Assembly (NCBI GenBank): GCA_038321575.1
Contig: JBBQFD010000025.1
Location: forward strand, 1 to 9,426
Direction: 5' to 3'
Length of the DNA: 9,426 bases
Source: JBBQFD01 sp038321575
GTDB taxonomy: Bacteria; Bacillota_I; Bacilli_A; RF39; UBA660
How positions within the stretch are numbered: position 1 is the stretch's first letter; each line of letters starts with the position of its first letter. Shown here piece after piece: positions 1-6,201 of this stretch. Made by a program: the position numbers and the translations under genes. The notes under the pieces were generated by a model. The model was not told the origin of the DNA. It saw nothing but the letters and a program-made list of their open reading frames with translations, and did not search any database.

Positions 1-2
1 GT

Positions 3-629
3 TCTAGCGATGCTAGTAGTATGCAACAAATGAATCAAGTATATTTTAATTATAGTGATTTAGAAGTATATGCTAAAAACAATGGTGTTATCTTAAAACC
101 AACAACGATATATTTATTAACTACTTCTAAAACTAAAGCTGATGTTATTAAAAAAGAAATTATAACATTAGGTTTTCAAGGATCCAGGACTGAACAATTA
201 TTAAATACTTTTACTCAAATGTTAAGCATCATTACATACGTTTTAACGGCTATTGCAGCGATATCACTCGTAGTGTCATCAATTATGATTCTAGTAGTGT
301 TATACATCAGTGTGGTTGAGCGAACTAGGGAAATAGGGGTCTTAAAAGCCATTGGTGCTAGGAAAAAAGATATTAAAACGATCTTTGTTTCAGAATCATT
401 TTTAATTGGTTTAGCTAGTGGTATCATTGGAGTCATGTTCTCTAGTTTATTGATTATTATAATTGATGCTTTTATTAAGAAGTCATTCAATATATCACTG
501 ATTGGGGTTAACTTACAATATTGTGCTTTTGGGGTTGCTGTAAGTGTCATTGTTAGTATGATAGCTGGATTATATCCTGCTAGTATGGCTGCTAAATTAG
601 ATCCTGTTGAATCATTAAGAAGAGAGTAA
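3..629 (+). CDS. ABC transporter permease, MacB/FtsX type (3' part only)
   Basis: The reading frame is open from the first bases, so the gene starts before the window and only about 209 C-terminal residues are seen. The first 65 or so residues look like the end of an extracytoplasmic MacB-type domain. Three hydrophobic helices follow, as in the C-terminal half of an FtsX domain. Family hallmarks are visible: ERTREIGVLKAIGARKKDI on the cytoplasmic loop after the first helix, and YPASMAAKLDPVESLRRE at the end. FtsX/MacB permeases couple a cytoplasmic ATPase to extracytoplasmic events such as export of peptides or lipoproteins or control of cell-wall hydrolases; the substrate cannot be told from this part. 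An ATPase gene or a fused ATPase domain is expected upstream. The first internal ATG at 21 lacks a ribosome site and is not the start. No clear terminator follows. Family call firm, function open. Confidence 0.9.
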   Translation, partial: SSDASSMQQMNQVYFNYSDLEVYAKNNGVILKPTTIYLLTTSKTKADVIKKEIITLGFQGSRTEQLLNTFTQMLSIITYVLTAIAAISLVVSSIMILVVLYISVVERTREIGVLKAIGARKKDIKTIFVSESFLIGLASGIIGVMFSSLLIIIIDAFIKKSFNISLIGVNLQYCAFGVAVSVIVSMIAGLYPASMAAKLDPVESLRRE

Positions 630-658
630 TTGCGTAATTATAATATATCATTTATAAT
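630..658 (+). promoter_or_regulatory. Promoter for the five-helix membrane protein
   Basis: TTGCGT (630-635), 17-bp spacer, TATAAT (653-658). The -35 box begins right after the stop codon of the permease gene. The predicted transcript starts near 665, immediately upstream of the ribosome site GAAAGAGG. Confidence 0.6.
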
Positions 659-677
659 GTAGTAAGAAAGAGGTATT

Positions 678-1190
678 ATGAAAAAGAATTCCAAATTAAT
701 AGGTATATTAACAATCGTTATAACTATAGTTGCTTTATATGTATTAAAAGGTTTATTGCCACAAAAAAGCAATGATGATATTCATGAATTTACTGGACTG
801 TTAAGTGGCATTATAATGGGTATTTTATCATTATCATACCTTGTCCCACAAAGTTTAAAATATATTAAAGAAAAAACTTATGTTAAATATGCGCGAATGG
901 TTCAAAGGTGTTTACATACTTATCATTATATTTTAGGAATGATGGGGGTTCTTGCTTTAGGATCACATATTTTAATATTTGCTAATTACCGTCAATTATT
1001 TAGTATGCATAATTTCTTTAGTGGTGAATATTTATTTGGTTATTTAGCACTGATTATGTTTATTGTTCCAGCAATAACGGGATTTATCTTTTATTTTATT
1101 AAGAAAAACAAACCAGTTATCAACTGGCACACTTACTCAGCTTTATTATTTTACATATTATTAGTCTTACATATTTTAGCAATTGATTAG
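678..1190 (+). CDS. Five-helix membrane protein, possible b-haem (ferric reductase-like) protein
   Basis: A 170-residue integral membrane protein with hydrophobic helices at about 6-27, 38-60, 78-104, 118-141 and 148-169. Helix 3 carries H83 and H97 and helix 5 carries H151 and H165; each pair is 14 residues apart. This H-x13-H pair in the third and fifth helices is the arrangement that binds two b haems in ferric reductase/NOX/MsrQ-type transmembrane domains, so the protein may carry electrons across the membrane. R77 just before helix 3 also fits. There is no flavin or NAD domain, so a partner would be needed. The ATG at 678 follows GAAAGAGG with good spacing. The next gene, for an extracytoplasmic four-cysteine protein, begins 51 bp downstream under its own promoter. 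I did not recognise the family by overall sequence; the haem role is inferred from histidine spacing only. Confidence 0.8.
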   Translation: MKKNSKLIGILTIVITIVALYVLKGLLPQKSNDDIHEFTGLLSGIIMGILSLSYLVPQSLKYIKEKTYVKYARMVQRCLHTYHYILGMMGVLALGSHILIFANYRQLFSMHNFFSGEYLFGYLALIMFIVPAITGFIFYFIKKNKPVINWHTYSALLFYILLVLHILAID

Positions 1191-1206
1191 TCGATTTGTT
1201 TATTTA
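1181..1206 (+). terminator. Weak intrinsic terminator overlapping the stop codon
   Basis: Six-pair stem AATTGA/TCGATT with one G-U pair, a TTAG loop that includes the stop codon, and a T-rich tail interrupted by G and A. It resembles the stronger terminators of this window, but the tail is poor, so it may only partly stop transcription. Confidence 0.35.
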
Positions 1207-1223
1207 AGATATTGTTGTATAAT
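1196..1223 (+). promoter_or_regulatory. Promoter for the four-cysteine extracytoplasmic protein
   Basis: TTGTTT (1196-1201), 16-bp spacer, TATAAT (1218-1223). The in-frame TTG at 1212 lies inside this promoter, which supports ATG 1242 as the real start. The leader would be only about 12 nt, with the ribosome site GGAGAGG (1231-1237) almost at its 5' end. Confidence 0.6.
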
Positions 1224-1241
1224 GAGAATAGGAGAGGTGTT

Positions 1242-2075
1242 ATGAGAAGAAACTTAATTATATTATTTTTTGTATTATTAGTTACGTTGGTAGGAGGATA
1301 TTTTTCTTATCAAAGCTTTTTTAACAACAACAAAGATAAAAAAGATGTTGGAGAAGTAGAAATTAAGGACACTAATATGCTTTTTTATAATATTAGTCGT
1401 AATTTAGGTGAACCAAAAGATGGGTCACTCGCTGTTGATGATGAACTTGTTAAGTATTTATATAATACGACAACATCATTTAAAGGCGGATGTGTAAGTG
1501 AGAAATATTATGGCTATTTTTATAAACAAGATAGTTATAATGTTACTAATATTGATGATACAGCTAAGATATATTTAGGATTACATCAAATTTATAAAAT
1601 AAATGAGTTTGATGTTATAACTTTTACTAGTACAGAAGTATTATCAAGTGTTAGATCATTATTTGGAACAAAAGTAACATATATGGATAAGAGCATTAAT
1701 ATTGACGCCGCTTGTCCAGCATATGACTTCACTTATAATGCTGTTGATAAGACATATACCAATAGTAGTTCTTGTGGTTGTGGTGGTTCATTTATGCCAT
1801 ATTTTGACACTAAGATTATTAGTGCTAATAAAGCTGATAATAAAATTACCATTACAGAAAAGATGGCTTATGTAACTTATATACAAAATGATGGTGTTGA
1901 TACATTATTAAAAGTCTACAAGGATCTTGCTAAAACAAAATTAGTGTTAGATAATATTAGTGAAGCTAGTTATTCACTAAATAATAATGTTGATTTGTTT
2001 GATAGTTATCAATATACTTTTACTAAAGCAAGTGATAATAATTATTATTTTACTTCAGTTAAATTAGTAAAATAA
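1242..2075 (+). CDS. Anchored extracytoplasmic protein with four cysteines, function unknown
   Basis: A 277-residue protein of unknown function. An N-terminal hydrophobic helix (about 4-25, after MRRN) is a signal anchor or uncleaved signal; there is no lipobox cysteine. A charged, Asn/Lys-rich linker (28-45) leads to a polar domain rich in Tyr, Thr, Ser and Asp, as expected outside the cell. Four cysteines, all in this part, are C84, C158, C178 and C180, the last two in a CGCGG motif; they could form disulfides or a metal site. The start is ATG 1242 behind GGAGAGG; a longer reading from TTG 1212 would start inside the promoter. It follows the possible haem membrane protein, so an electron-transfer partnership is conceivable but nothing in the sequence proves it. 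No recognised domain. No terminator follows directly; a strong promoter for a separate transcript begins 8 bp after the stop. Confidence 0.75.
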   Translation: MRRNLIILFFVLLVTLVGGYFSYQSFFNNNKDKKDVGEVEIKDTNMLFYNISRNLGEPKDGSLAVDDELVKYLYNTTTSFKGGCVSEKYYGYFYKQDSYNVTNIDDTAKIYLGLHQIYKINEFDVITFTSTEVLSSVRSLFGTKVTYMDKSINIDAACPAYDFTYNAVDKTYTNSSSCGCGGSFMPYFDTKIISANKADNKITITEKMAYVTYIQNDGVDTLLKVYKDLAKTKLVLDNISEASYSLNNNVDLFDSYQYTFTKASDNNYYFTSVKLVK

Positions 2076-2082
2076 ATAATAC

Positions 2083-2111
2083 TTGCTATTGTATTTTGAT
2101 TGTGCTATACT
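2083..2111 (+). promoter_or_regulatory. Strong extended -10 promoter facing a gene-free region
   Basis: TTGCTA (2083-2088), 17-bp spacer, extended -10 TGC then TATACT (2106-2111). This is one of the best promoters in the window, yet no credible coding sequence follows for 360 bp. Transcription should start at about G2117-G2118. Confidence 0.7.
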
Positions 2112-2117
2112 TAACAG

Positions 2118-2221
2118 GCCTAGAAGTTTGATTCTTTACGGAATCTAGTCTTAAGATATATATTAATTTGTATCTTTGATATACTTTAATTAAATCTTCT
2201 GATGATACTAATAGGTTTTTT
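2118..2221 (+). ncRNA. Candidate structured non-coding RNA, unidentified
   Basis: About 104 nt between the predicted start of a strong promoter and a run of six T (2216-2221). The ends can pair: CCTA (2119-2122) with TAGG (2212-2215), and GAAG (2123-2126) with CTTC (2196-2199). Inside lie a hairpin GATTC-TTTACG-GAATC (2130-2145), a second helix AAGATA (2153-2158)/TATCTT (2171-2176), and a palindrome TTTAATTAAA (2185-2194). The closed, branched fold with the U-run after the closing helix looks like a stand-alone RNA with its own terminator. I could not match it to SRP RNA, tmRNA, RNase P, 6S RNA or a known riboswitch from conserved cores. It might also be the first part of a longer RNA reaching the terminator at 2392-2420. 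Strand follows the promoter. Confidence 0.45.
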
Positions 2222-2391
2222 ATTGATTATAATTAATATTAATATGCATGGAACTAATAAAGTAATGAAACAAGTAGGATCCCTATATATAGTATTGAAT
2301 AAAAAACGATTAAATATAATATTTGTTAATATATAATATGAGCAACTATGATATCTTTAAAATGTTTAATAAATTATATAATTAATAAAGC
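2222..2391. other. Gene-free A+T-rich stretch
   Basis: This stretch is very A+T-rich with short palindromes such as CTATATATAG (2283-2292) and GGATCC (2277-2282). Two short readings exist, 30 codons from ATG 2244 and 15 codons from ATG 2338; neither has a ribosome site, and I do not call them genes. Several TATAAT-like strings occur but are expected by chance at this composition. It may be the body of an RNA that ends at the terminator at 2392-2420. Confidence 0.5.
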
Positions 2392-2420
2392 AAGAGATAG
2401 CGAACAAAACTATCTTTTTT
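2392..2420 (+). terminator. Intrinsic terminator upstream of the helicase gene
   Basis: Stem AAGAGATAG (2392-2400) / CTATCTTTT (2410-2418) with one G-U pair, a 9-nt loop, and a T-run to 2420. It lies 50 bp before the helicase start codon and after more than 300 bp without a gene, so it must end a non-coding transcript, or act as a leader attenuator if transcription reads on into the helicase gene. Confidence 0.7.
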
Positions 2421-2435
2421 ATTTAAAATAAGCTG

Positions 2436-2441
2436 TATAAT
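2436..2441 (+). promoter_or_regulatory. -10 box of the helicase gene
   Basis: TATAAT preceded by CTG. The -35 position falls in the U-tract of the terminator just upstream and has no good match, so the promoter may be weak or rely on an activator. The start would be near 2448, giving a short leader to the AGGAGG ribosome site (2458-2463). Confidence 0.5.
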
Positions 2442-2470
2442 AGATATATAGCATTATAGGAGGAATTTAT

Positions 2471-3769
2471 ATGACCTTTAAAGATTTAAAATTAGTTGAA
2501 CCTATTTTAAAAGCAATTGATGAAACAGGGTATGTATCACCAACCCCCATTCAAGAACAAGCCATTCCTTACATTTTACAGTATAAGGATTTATTTGGTG
2601 TAGCTCAAACTGGAACTGGTAAAACCGCAGCTTTTGCGCTACCTTTAATCCAAAACTTATTGAAAAGCAATCAAAGTGGCGAAAAAAGAATTAAAGTTTT
2701 AGTTTTATCACCAACAAGAGAACTTGCTATTCAAACCAGAGATAACTTCCGTGATTATGGTAAATACACTAATATCAAATGTAGTGTTATCTTAGGGGGA
2801 GTCAATCAAAACTCACAAATTGAAGTCTTAAAAAAAGGAGTTGACGTTTTAGTTGCAACTCCAGGACGTTTACTTGATTTAATTAATCAAAAATACGCTA
2901 AATTAGGTAGTGTTGAAGTATTAGTTTTAGATGAAGCTGACACTATGTTAGATATGGGATTTATTCAAGATGTTAAAAAAATTATTGCCCAAATTCCTGC
3001 TAACCGTCAAACATTATTATTTTCTGCTACTATGCCTAGTGAGATAAATAAATTAGCGGAAACTTTCTTAAAAAATCCTGTAACTGTTAAAGTTAATGCA
3101 GTATCAACTACGGTTGAGAAAGTTAAACAATCAGTTTACTATGTTGATAAGAGTAATAAAACTAAGTTATTAATGAATATCTTAAAAGATGAAGGAATTA
3201 AATCAGCCTTGATCTTTACTCGTACTAAACATGGTGCTAATAAACTTAGTGATACTTTAATTGCAAACGGTGTTACTTGTGAAGTAATTCATGGTAATAA
3301 AAGTCAAAATGCTCGAGTTACCGCTTTAACCAACTTTAAAAGTGGTAAGAGTCGTGTTTTAGTAGCAACTGATATTGCTGCGCGTGGGATTGATATTATT
3401 GAATTATCACATGTTATTAATTTCGAAATACCTAATATAGCAGAAACTTATGTTCATCGTGTTGGTAGAACAGCGCGAGCAGGCTTAGGTGGAGTCGCAA
3501 TATCACTTGTTGATATTGATGAAAAAGCCTTCTTAAAGGATATTCAAAAATTAATTAAGCAAGAAATATTTATCGTTGAGGGACATGATTATCCGATGAC
3601 GAATATGACTTTATCACCAAAAGAAGTACAAAGAGGTAGAGGAAGTAATCGTAGTTTTAGTAAACAAAATAGTCCGAAACCTTTTAGAAATGATAATAAT
3701 AAACCAAATCGTAGTTCTAATCATAGCTCAAGAAATAAATTTAGTAAAAGAACACCACAAAAACATTAG
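2471..3769 (+). CDS. DEAD-box ATP-dependent RNA helicase (RhlE/CshA-like)
   Basis: A 432-residue RNA helicase with both RecA-like domains and all motifs intact. Domain 1: Q motif region GYVSPTPIQEQ (20-30), Walker A AQTGTGKT (45-52), PTREL (81-85), GG (109-110), TPGR (130-133), DEAD (154-157), SAT (185-187). Domain 2: ALIFTRT (246-252), ATDIAARGID (299-308), HRVGRTAR (329-336). The enzyme uses ATP to unwind short RNA duplexes and in bacteria serves ribosome assembly, mRNA decay and cold adaptation. A tail of about 45 residues from 388 is basic and rich in Arg, Asn, Ser and Lys, likely disordered and RNA-binding; there is no DbpA-type RNA-binding domain. The start is fixed by AGGAGG seven bases before the ATG. 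It is a single-gene unit. Choice between the RhlE, CshA and DeaD names is not settled. Confidence 0.96.
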   Translation: MTFKDLKLVEPILKAIDETGYVSPTPIQEQAIPYILQYKDLFGVAQTGTGKTAAFALPLIQNLLKSNQSGEKRIKVLVLSPTRELAIQTRDNFRDYGKYTNIKCSVILGGVNQNSQIEVLKKGVDVLVATPGRLLDLINQKYAKLGSVEVLVLDEADTMLDMGFIQDVKKIIAQIPANRQTLLFSATMPSEINKLAETFLKNPVTVKVNAVSTTVEKVKQSVYYVDKSNKTKLLMNILKDEGIKSALIFTRTKHGANKLSDTLIANGVTCEVIHGNKSQNARVTALTNFKSGKSRVLVATDIAARGIDIIELSHVINFEIPNIAETYVHRVGRTARAGLGGVAISLVDIDEKAFLKDIQKLIKQEIFIVEGHDYPMTNMTLSPKEVQRGRGSNRSFSKQNSPKPFRNDNNKPNRSSNHSSRNKFSKRTPQKH

Positions 3770-3779
3770 GTGTTTTTTT
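3747..3779 (+). terminator. Terminator of the helicase gene
   Basis: Core stem AACACC (3751-3756) / GGTGTT (3769-3774), extended by A-T and one G-U pair outwards, with a 12-nt loop and a run of seven T. The left arm lies in the last codons and the stop codon lies at the loop/right-arm border. Confidence 0.75.
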
Positions 3780-3812
3780 CTTTTAAAAAATATATATTCT
3801 TTTGTTATTAAT

Positions 3813-3837
3813 AAAGTCTATTAAATAGACTTTTTTT
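3813..3837 (+). terminator. Second terminator before the nuclease gene
   Basis: Stem AAAGTCTA (3813-3820) / TAGACTTT (3826-3833), loop TTAAA, then T to 3837. It stands in tandem after the helicase terminator and only 5 bp before the nuclease -10 box. Confidence 0.8.
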
Positions 3838-3841
3838 CTTG

Positions 3842-3847
3842 TATAAT
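3842..3847 (+). promoter_or_regulatory. -10 box of the nuclease gene
   Basis: TATAAT directly after the terminator tail. The -35 position (about 3819-3824) falls in the terminator stem and does not match TTGACA. The start would be near 3854, giving a very short leader that overlaps the AGGTGAG ribosome site (3854-3860). Confidence 0.45.
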
Positions 3848-3862
3848 TATAGTAGGTGAGAT

Positions 3863-4417
3863 ATGAAAAAATATATTATTATATTAATAACATTCTTTTT
3901 GTTTATAAGTTCAACTAATGCTTTACCAAATCGTTTTCAAACAACTTTAGTAAGATGTGTTGATGGTGATACGGCGAGATTTATGGTGGAAGGGGTTAAT
4001 CAATCAACTAGGTTTTTAGCAATTGACACTCCGGAATATACAACTAAAAAAGAAACATATGGTAAGGAAGCGAGTGCTTTTACTTGTGATAAGTTAATGA
4101 GTGCAAAAATAATTGAATTAGAATTAGATCCCAGTAGCAATCAATATGATAAGTATGATCGTTTACTTGCATGGATTTATGTTGATGGTGTATTATTACA
4201 AGATGAAATCATTAAAAAGGGCCTCGGTGAAGTCGCTTATTTATATGGTGATTATAAATATACAAGTATCTTAGAACAAAGCGAGATAGTGGCTAAAAAC
4301 AAGCAAATAGGGGTATGGCAAACATCTAATCCTGATCTAACAACCACTGATTATATTGAACTAGGGATGTTGATAATATTTTCAATAACACTATACTATC
4401 TTAAAAGTAAAAGATGA
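3863..4417 (+). CDS. Exported thermonuclease (SNase-like) with C-terminal membrane helix
   Basis: A 184-residue protein. An N-terminal signal sequence (KK then a hydrophobic core to about 18, likely cleaved after SSTNA at 20) is followed by a staphylococcal-nuclease fold. The catalytic set is complete: D36 in VDGDTARF, R50, D55-T56-P57-E58, and R100 in YDKYDRLLAW, matching D21, R35, D40/T41/E43 and R87 of the Staphylococcus enzyme. The family cleaves DNA and RNA with calcium. The domain ends near VWQ (151-153). A short linker and a hydrophobic helix (about 164-180) then end in KSKR, so the mature enzyme should stay in the membrane with its active site outside. C32 and C75 lie in the outer domain and could pair. 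A surface nuclease would suit nucleotide scavenging by a host-associated, biosynthetically poor bacterium; that role is inferred. Confidence 0.93.
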   Translation: MKKYIIILITFFLFISSTNALPNRFQTTLVRCVDGDTARFMVEGVNQSTRFLAIDTPEYTTKKETYGKEASAFTCDKLMSAKIIELELDPSSNQYDKYDRLLAWIYVDGVLLQDEIIKKGLGEVAYLYGDYKYTSILEQSEIVAKNKQIGVWQTSNPDLTTTDYIELGMLIIFSITLYYLKSKR

Positions 4418-4431
4418 TTAGTCATCTTTTT
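4409..4431 (+). terminator. Terminator of the nuclease gene
   Basis: Nine-pair stem AAAAGATGA (4409-4417) / TCATCTTTT (4422-4430), loop TTAG, then T. The stop codon TGA is the base of the loop-proximal left arm. Confidence 0.85.
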
Positions 4432-4432
4432 A

Positions 4433-4461
4433 TTGTTTAATCTCCAAATCCTTGTTATAAT
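4433..4461 (+). promoter_or_regulatory. Promoter of the ABC-F gene
   Basis: TTGTTT (4433-4438), 17-bp spacer, extended -10 TGT then TATAAT (4456-4461). The -35 box starts at the end of the upstream terminator. An in-frame TTG at 4433 is part of this box and is not a start codon. Confidence 0.75.
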
Positions 4462-4489
4462 GACTAGGTCAAGAAAAGAGGTGCATCAT

Positions 4490-6073
4490 ATGCTTAGTGT
4501 TAATAATCTTAGTTTAGTATTTCCAGGGCGTAAATTATTTGAAGATGTTAATATAAATTTTACTTCGGGTAACTGCTATGGAATTATTGGTGCTAATGGC
4601 GCTGGTAAATCAACTTTTGTTAAAATATTATCCGGTGAACTTGAATCGACTAAAGGTGATGTTACCATTGGACCAAATGAACGTTTAGCGGTTCTAAATC
4701 AAAATCATTATGCGTTTGATTTATATACGGTTATGGATACTGTTTTAATAGGTCATAAACGTCTATATGAAATTATGAGAGCTAAAGAAGAAATTTATAG
4801 TAAAACAGAATTTACTGAAGAAGACGGTATAAAAGCCGCCGATTTAGAAGCAGAATTTGCTGATTTAAATGGCTGGGAAGCTGAATATAATGTCAAGAAA
4901 ATGCTTAATGAACTAGGACTATTAGATGCCTTATTTGATAAGAAGATGGCTGATTTAAATGGTAAAGATAAAGTTAAAGTATTACTTGCCCAAGTCTTGT
5001 TTGGTAATCCTGACATTTTAGTTATGGATGAACCAACTAACCACTTAGATTTTAAAACTATTTCGTGGTTAGAAGAATTTTTAATTAACTATGATAAAAC
5101 GGTTATTGTTGTTTCCCATGATCGTCACTTTTTAAATAAAGTGTGTACCCAAATGGTCGATATTGATTATGGAACAGCTAAACTATTCCCAGGCAATTAT
5201 GATTTCTGGTATGAATCTAGTGAATTATTAATTAGATTATCAAAGGAAAGTAATAAGAAAAAAGAACAAAAAATGGAAGAATTAAAAGACTTTATTATGC
5301 GTTTTAGTGCTAATGCCTCAAAATCTAAACAAGCAACTTCTCGTAAACGTAGTTTAGAGAAGATTGAACTTGATGAACTAAAACCATCTAGTCGTAAATA
5401 TCCATTTGTGGGTTTCACCCTTAACCGTGAACTTGGTAAAGATATATTAACCGTGGATAATCTTTCATATACAGTTGATGGTGTAAAAATATTAAACAAT
5501 CTTTCTTTTACTATCAATAAAGGCGATAAAGCCATCATTGTTGCCAAAGACGATTTAATCGCGACGACTTTACTTAAAATATTAGGTAATGAATTACAAC
5601 CAGATGCTGGAACGATTAAATGGGGTCAAACAGTTGAACTGGGTTATTTACCCAATGATAATAGTGCATATTTTGATAATAATAATTTAAACCTCATCGA
5701 ATGGTTAGCGCAATATTCAAAGGATAAAACCGAAAACTTTATTCGTGGCTTTTTAGGAAGAATGCTTTTCTCAGGTGAAGAACCTCTTAAAAAAGTAAAA
5801 GTCTTATCTGGTGGTGAAAAAGTTCGCTGTATGTTTTCTAAATTGATGGTAGCTGGTAATAATACTCTAGTATTAGATCAACCAACTAATCACTTAGATT
5901 TGGAATCTATTCAAGCTGTAAATAAAGGGTTAACGGAATATAAAGGGGCCCTAATATTTACATCTCATGATCATCAATTTATCGATACAATTGCTAATAA
6001 AATCATTGAAATAAAGGATGAAGGAATCTTTTATGTAGATTCAACATTTACTGAATATTTAGATAGAGAATAA
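4490..6073 (+). CDS. ABC-F ATPase, YbiT/YkpA subfamily
   Basis: A 527-residue soluble protein with two ABC ATPase domains and no membrane helix. ABC-F proteins bind the ribosome E site and act on the P-site tRNA and peptidyl-transferase centre during translation. The sequence is closest to E. coli YbiT and B. subtilis YkpA as I remember them, including RFSANASKSKQATSRKR in the interdomain linker (271-287) and SHDHQF near the end. Domain 1 has Walker A GANGAGKST (34-42), Walker B with DEP (180-182) and switch H210, but its signature is LNGKDK (156-161). Domain 2 has signature LSGGE (439-443) and switch H493, but Walker A is degenerate (352-360, Ala358 at the Lys position) and the catalytic Glu is Gln464 in LDQPTNHLD. 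One composite ATP site is therefore consensus and the other degenerate. The start is ATG 4490 behind GAGG (4478-4481). Housekeeping rather than antibiotic-resistance role is likely. Confidence 0.95.
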   Translation: MLSVNNLSLVFPGRKLFEDVNINFTSGNCYGIIGANGAGKSTFVKILSGELESTKGDVTIGPNERLAVLNQNHYAFDLYTVMDTVLIGHKRLYEIMRAKEEIYSKTEFTEEDGIKAADLEAEFADLNGWEAEYNVKKMLNELGLLDALFDKKMADLNGKDKVKVLLAQVLFGNPDILVMDEPTNHLDFKTISWLEEFLINYDKTVIVVSHDRHFLNKVCTQMVDIDYGTAKLFPGNYDFWYESSELLIRLSKESNKKKEQKMEELKDFIMRFSANASKSKQATSRKRSLEKIELDELKPSSRKYPFVGFTLNRELGKDILTVDNLSYTVDGVKILNNLSFTINKGDKAIIVAKDDLIATTLLKILGNELQPDAGTIKWGQTVELGYLPNDNSAYFDNNNLNLIEWLAQYSKDKTENFIRGFLGRMLFSGEEPLKKVKVLSGGEKVRCMFSKLMVAGNNTLVLDQPTNHLDLESIQAVNKGLTEYKGALIFTSHDHQFIDTIANKIIEIKDEGIFYVDSTFTEYLDRE

Positions 6074-6100
6074 GGTATTTAATAGTATCTTATTCTTTTT
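6068..6100 (+). terminator. Terminator of the ABC-F gene
   Basis: Ten-pair stem GAATAAGGTA (6068-6077) / TATCTTATTC (6086-6095) with one G-U pair, an 8-nt loop and five T. The stop codon lies inside the left arm. Confidence 0.85.
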
Positions 6101-6102
6101 GC

Positions 6103-6131
6103 TTGTCTTTTTACTTTTTTTATAGTAGAAT
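6103..6131 (+). promoter_or_regulatory. Candidate promoter of a small transcript upstream of the tRNA operon
   Basis: TTGTCT (6103-6108), 17-bp spacer, TAGAAT (6126-6131). It precedes the separate tRNA-operon promoter by about 100 bp, and no gene lies between. Confidence 0.5.
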
Positions 6132-6137
6132 GTTTAT

Positions 6138-6200
6138 TGCAGGTGGATACCTTAATAAGGTTATAAAACCTCGCTAAATGTATGTATTTTTTAAAAAAGT
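6138..6200 (+). ncRNA. Candidate small RNA or leader with alternative hairpins
   Basis: Downstream of a fair promoter. AGGT, ACCT, AAGGT and AACCT boxes alternate between 6141 and 6171, so two exclusive folds are possible. One has two small hairpins (AGGT-GGAT-ACCT and AGGTT-ATAA-AACCT). The other has an inner hairpin ACCTT-AAT-AAGGT inside GCAGGT/ACCT-C-GC. A palindrome of six T and six A follows (6187-6198). No known RNA family recognised and the 3' end is uncertain. Confidence 0.25.
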
Positions 6201-6201
6201 A

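Noticed and set aside
215..550. Minus-strand frame of 111 codons inside the permease gene
   Set aside because: Shadow of the FtsX coding sequence, which has clear family motifs on the plus strand.
627..640. Small hairpin TAATT-GCGT-AATTA after the permease stop codon
   Set aside because: Only five A-T pairs and no U-tract; not a credible terminator.
1212..1241. Ten-residue N-terminal extension of the four-cysteine protein from TTG 1212
   Set aside because: It lies in the promoter -10 region and has no ribosome site, while ATG 1242 follows GGAGAGG and begins a normal signal anchor.
2244..2336. Thirty-codon reading frame in the gene-free stretch
   Set aside because: No ribosome site, no recognisable features, and such frames are frequent at this base composition.
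2338..2385. Fifteen-codon frame just before the terminator at 2392, a possible leader peptide
   Set aside because: No ribosome site and no run of regulatory codons; it would have to be leaderless.
4433..4489. Nineteen-residue N-terminal extension of the ABC-F protein from TTG 4433
   Set aside because: The TTG is the -35 box of the gene's promoter; ATG 4490 has a ribosome site and matches the usual ABC-F N terminus.
4795..5547. Two minus-strand frames inside the ABC-F gene
   Set aside because: Shadows of a conserved plus-strand gene; Ser/Leu-rich composition typical of reverse reading.
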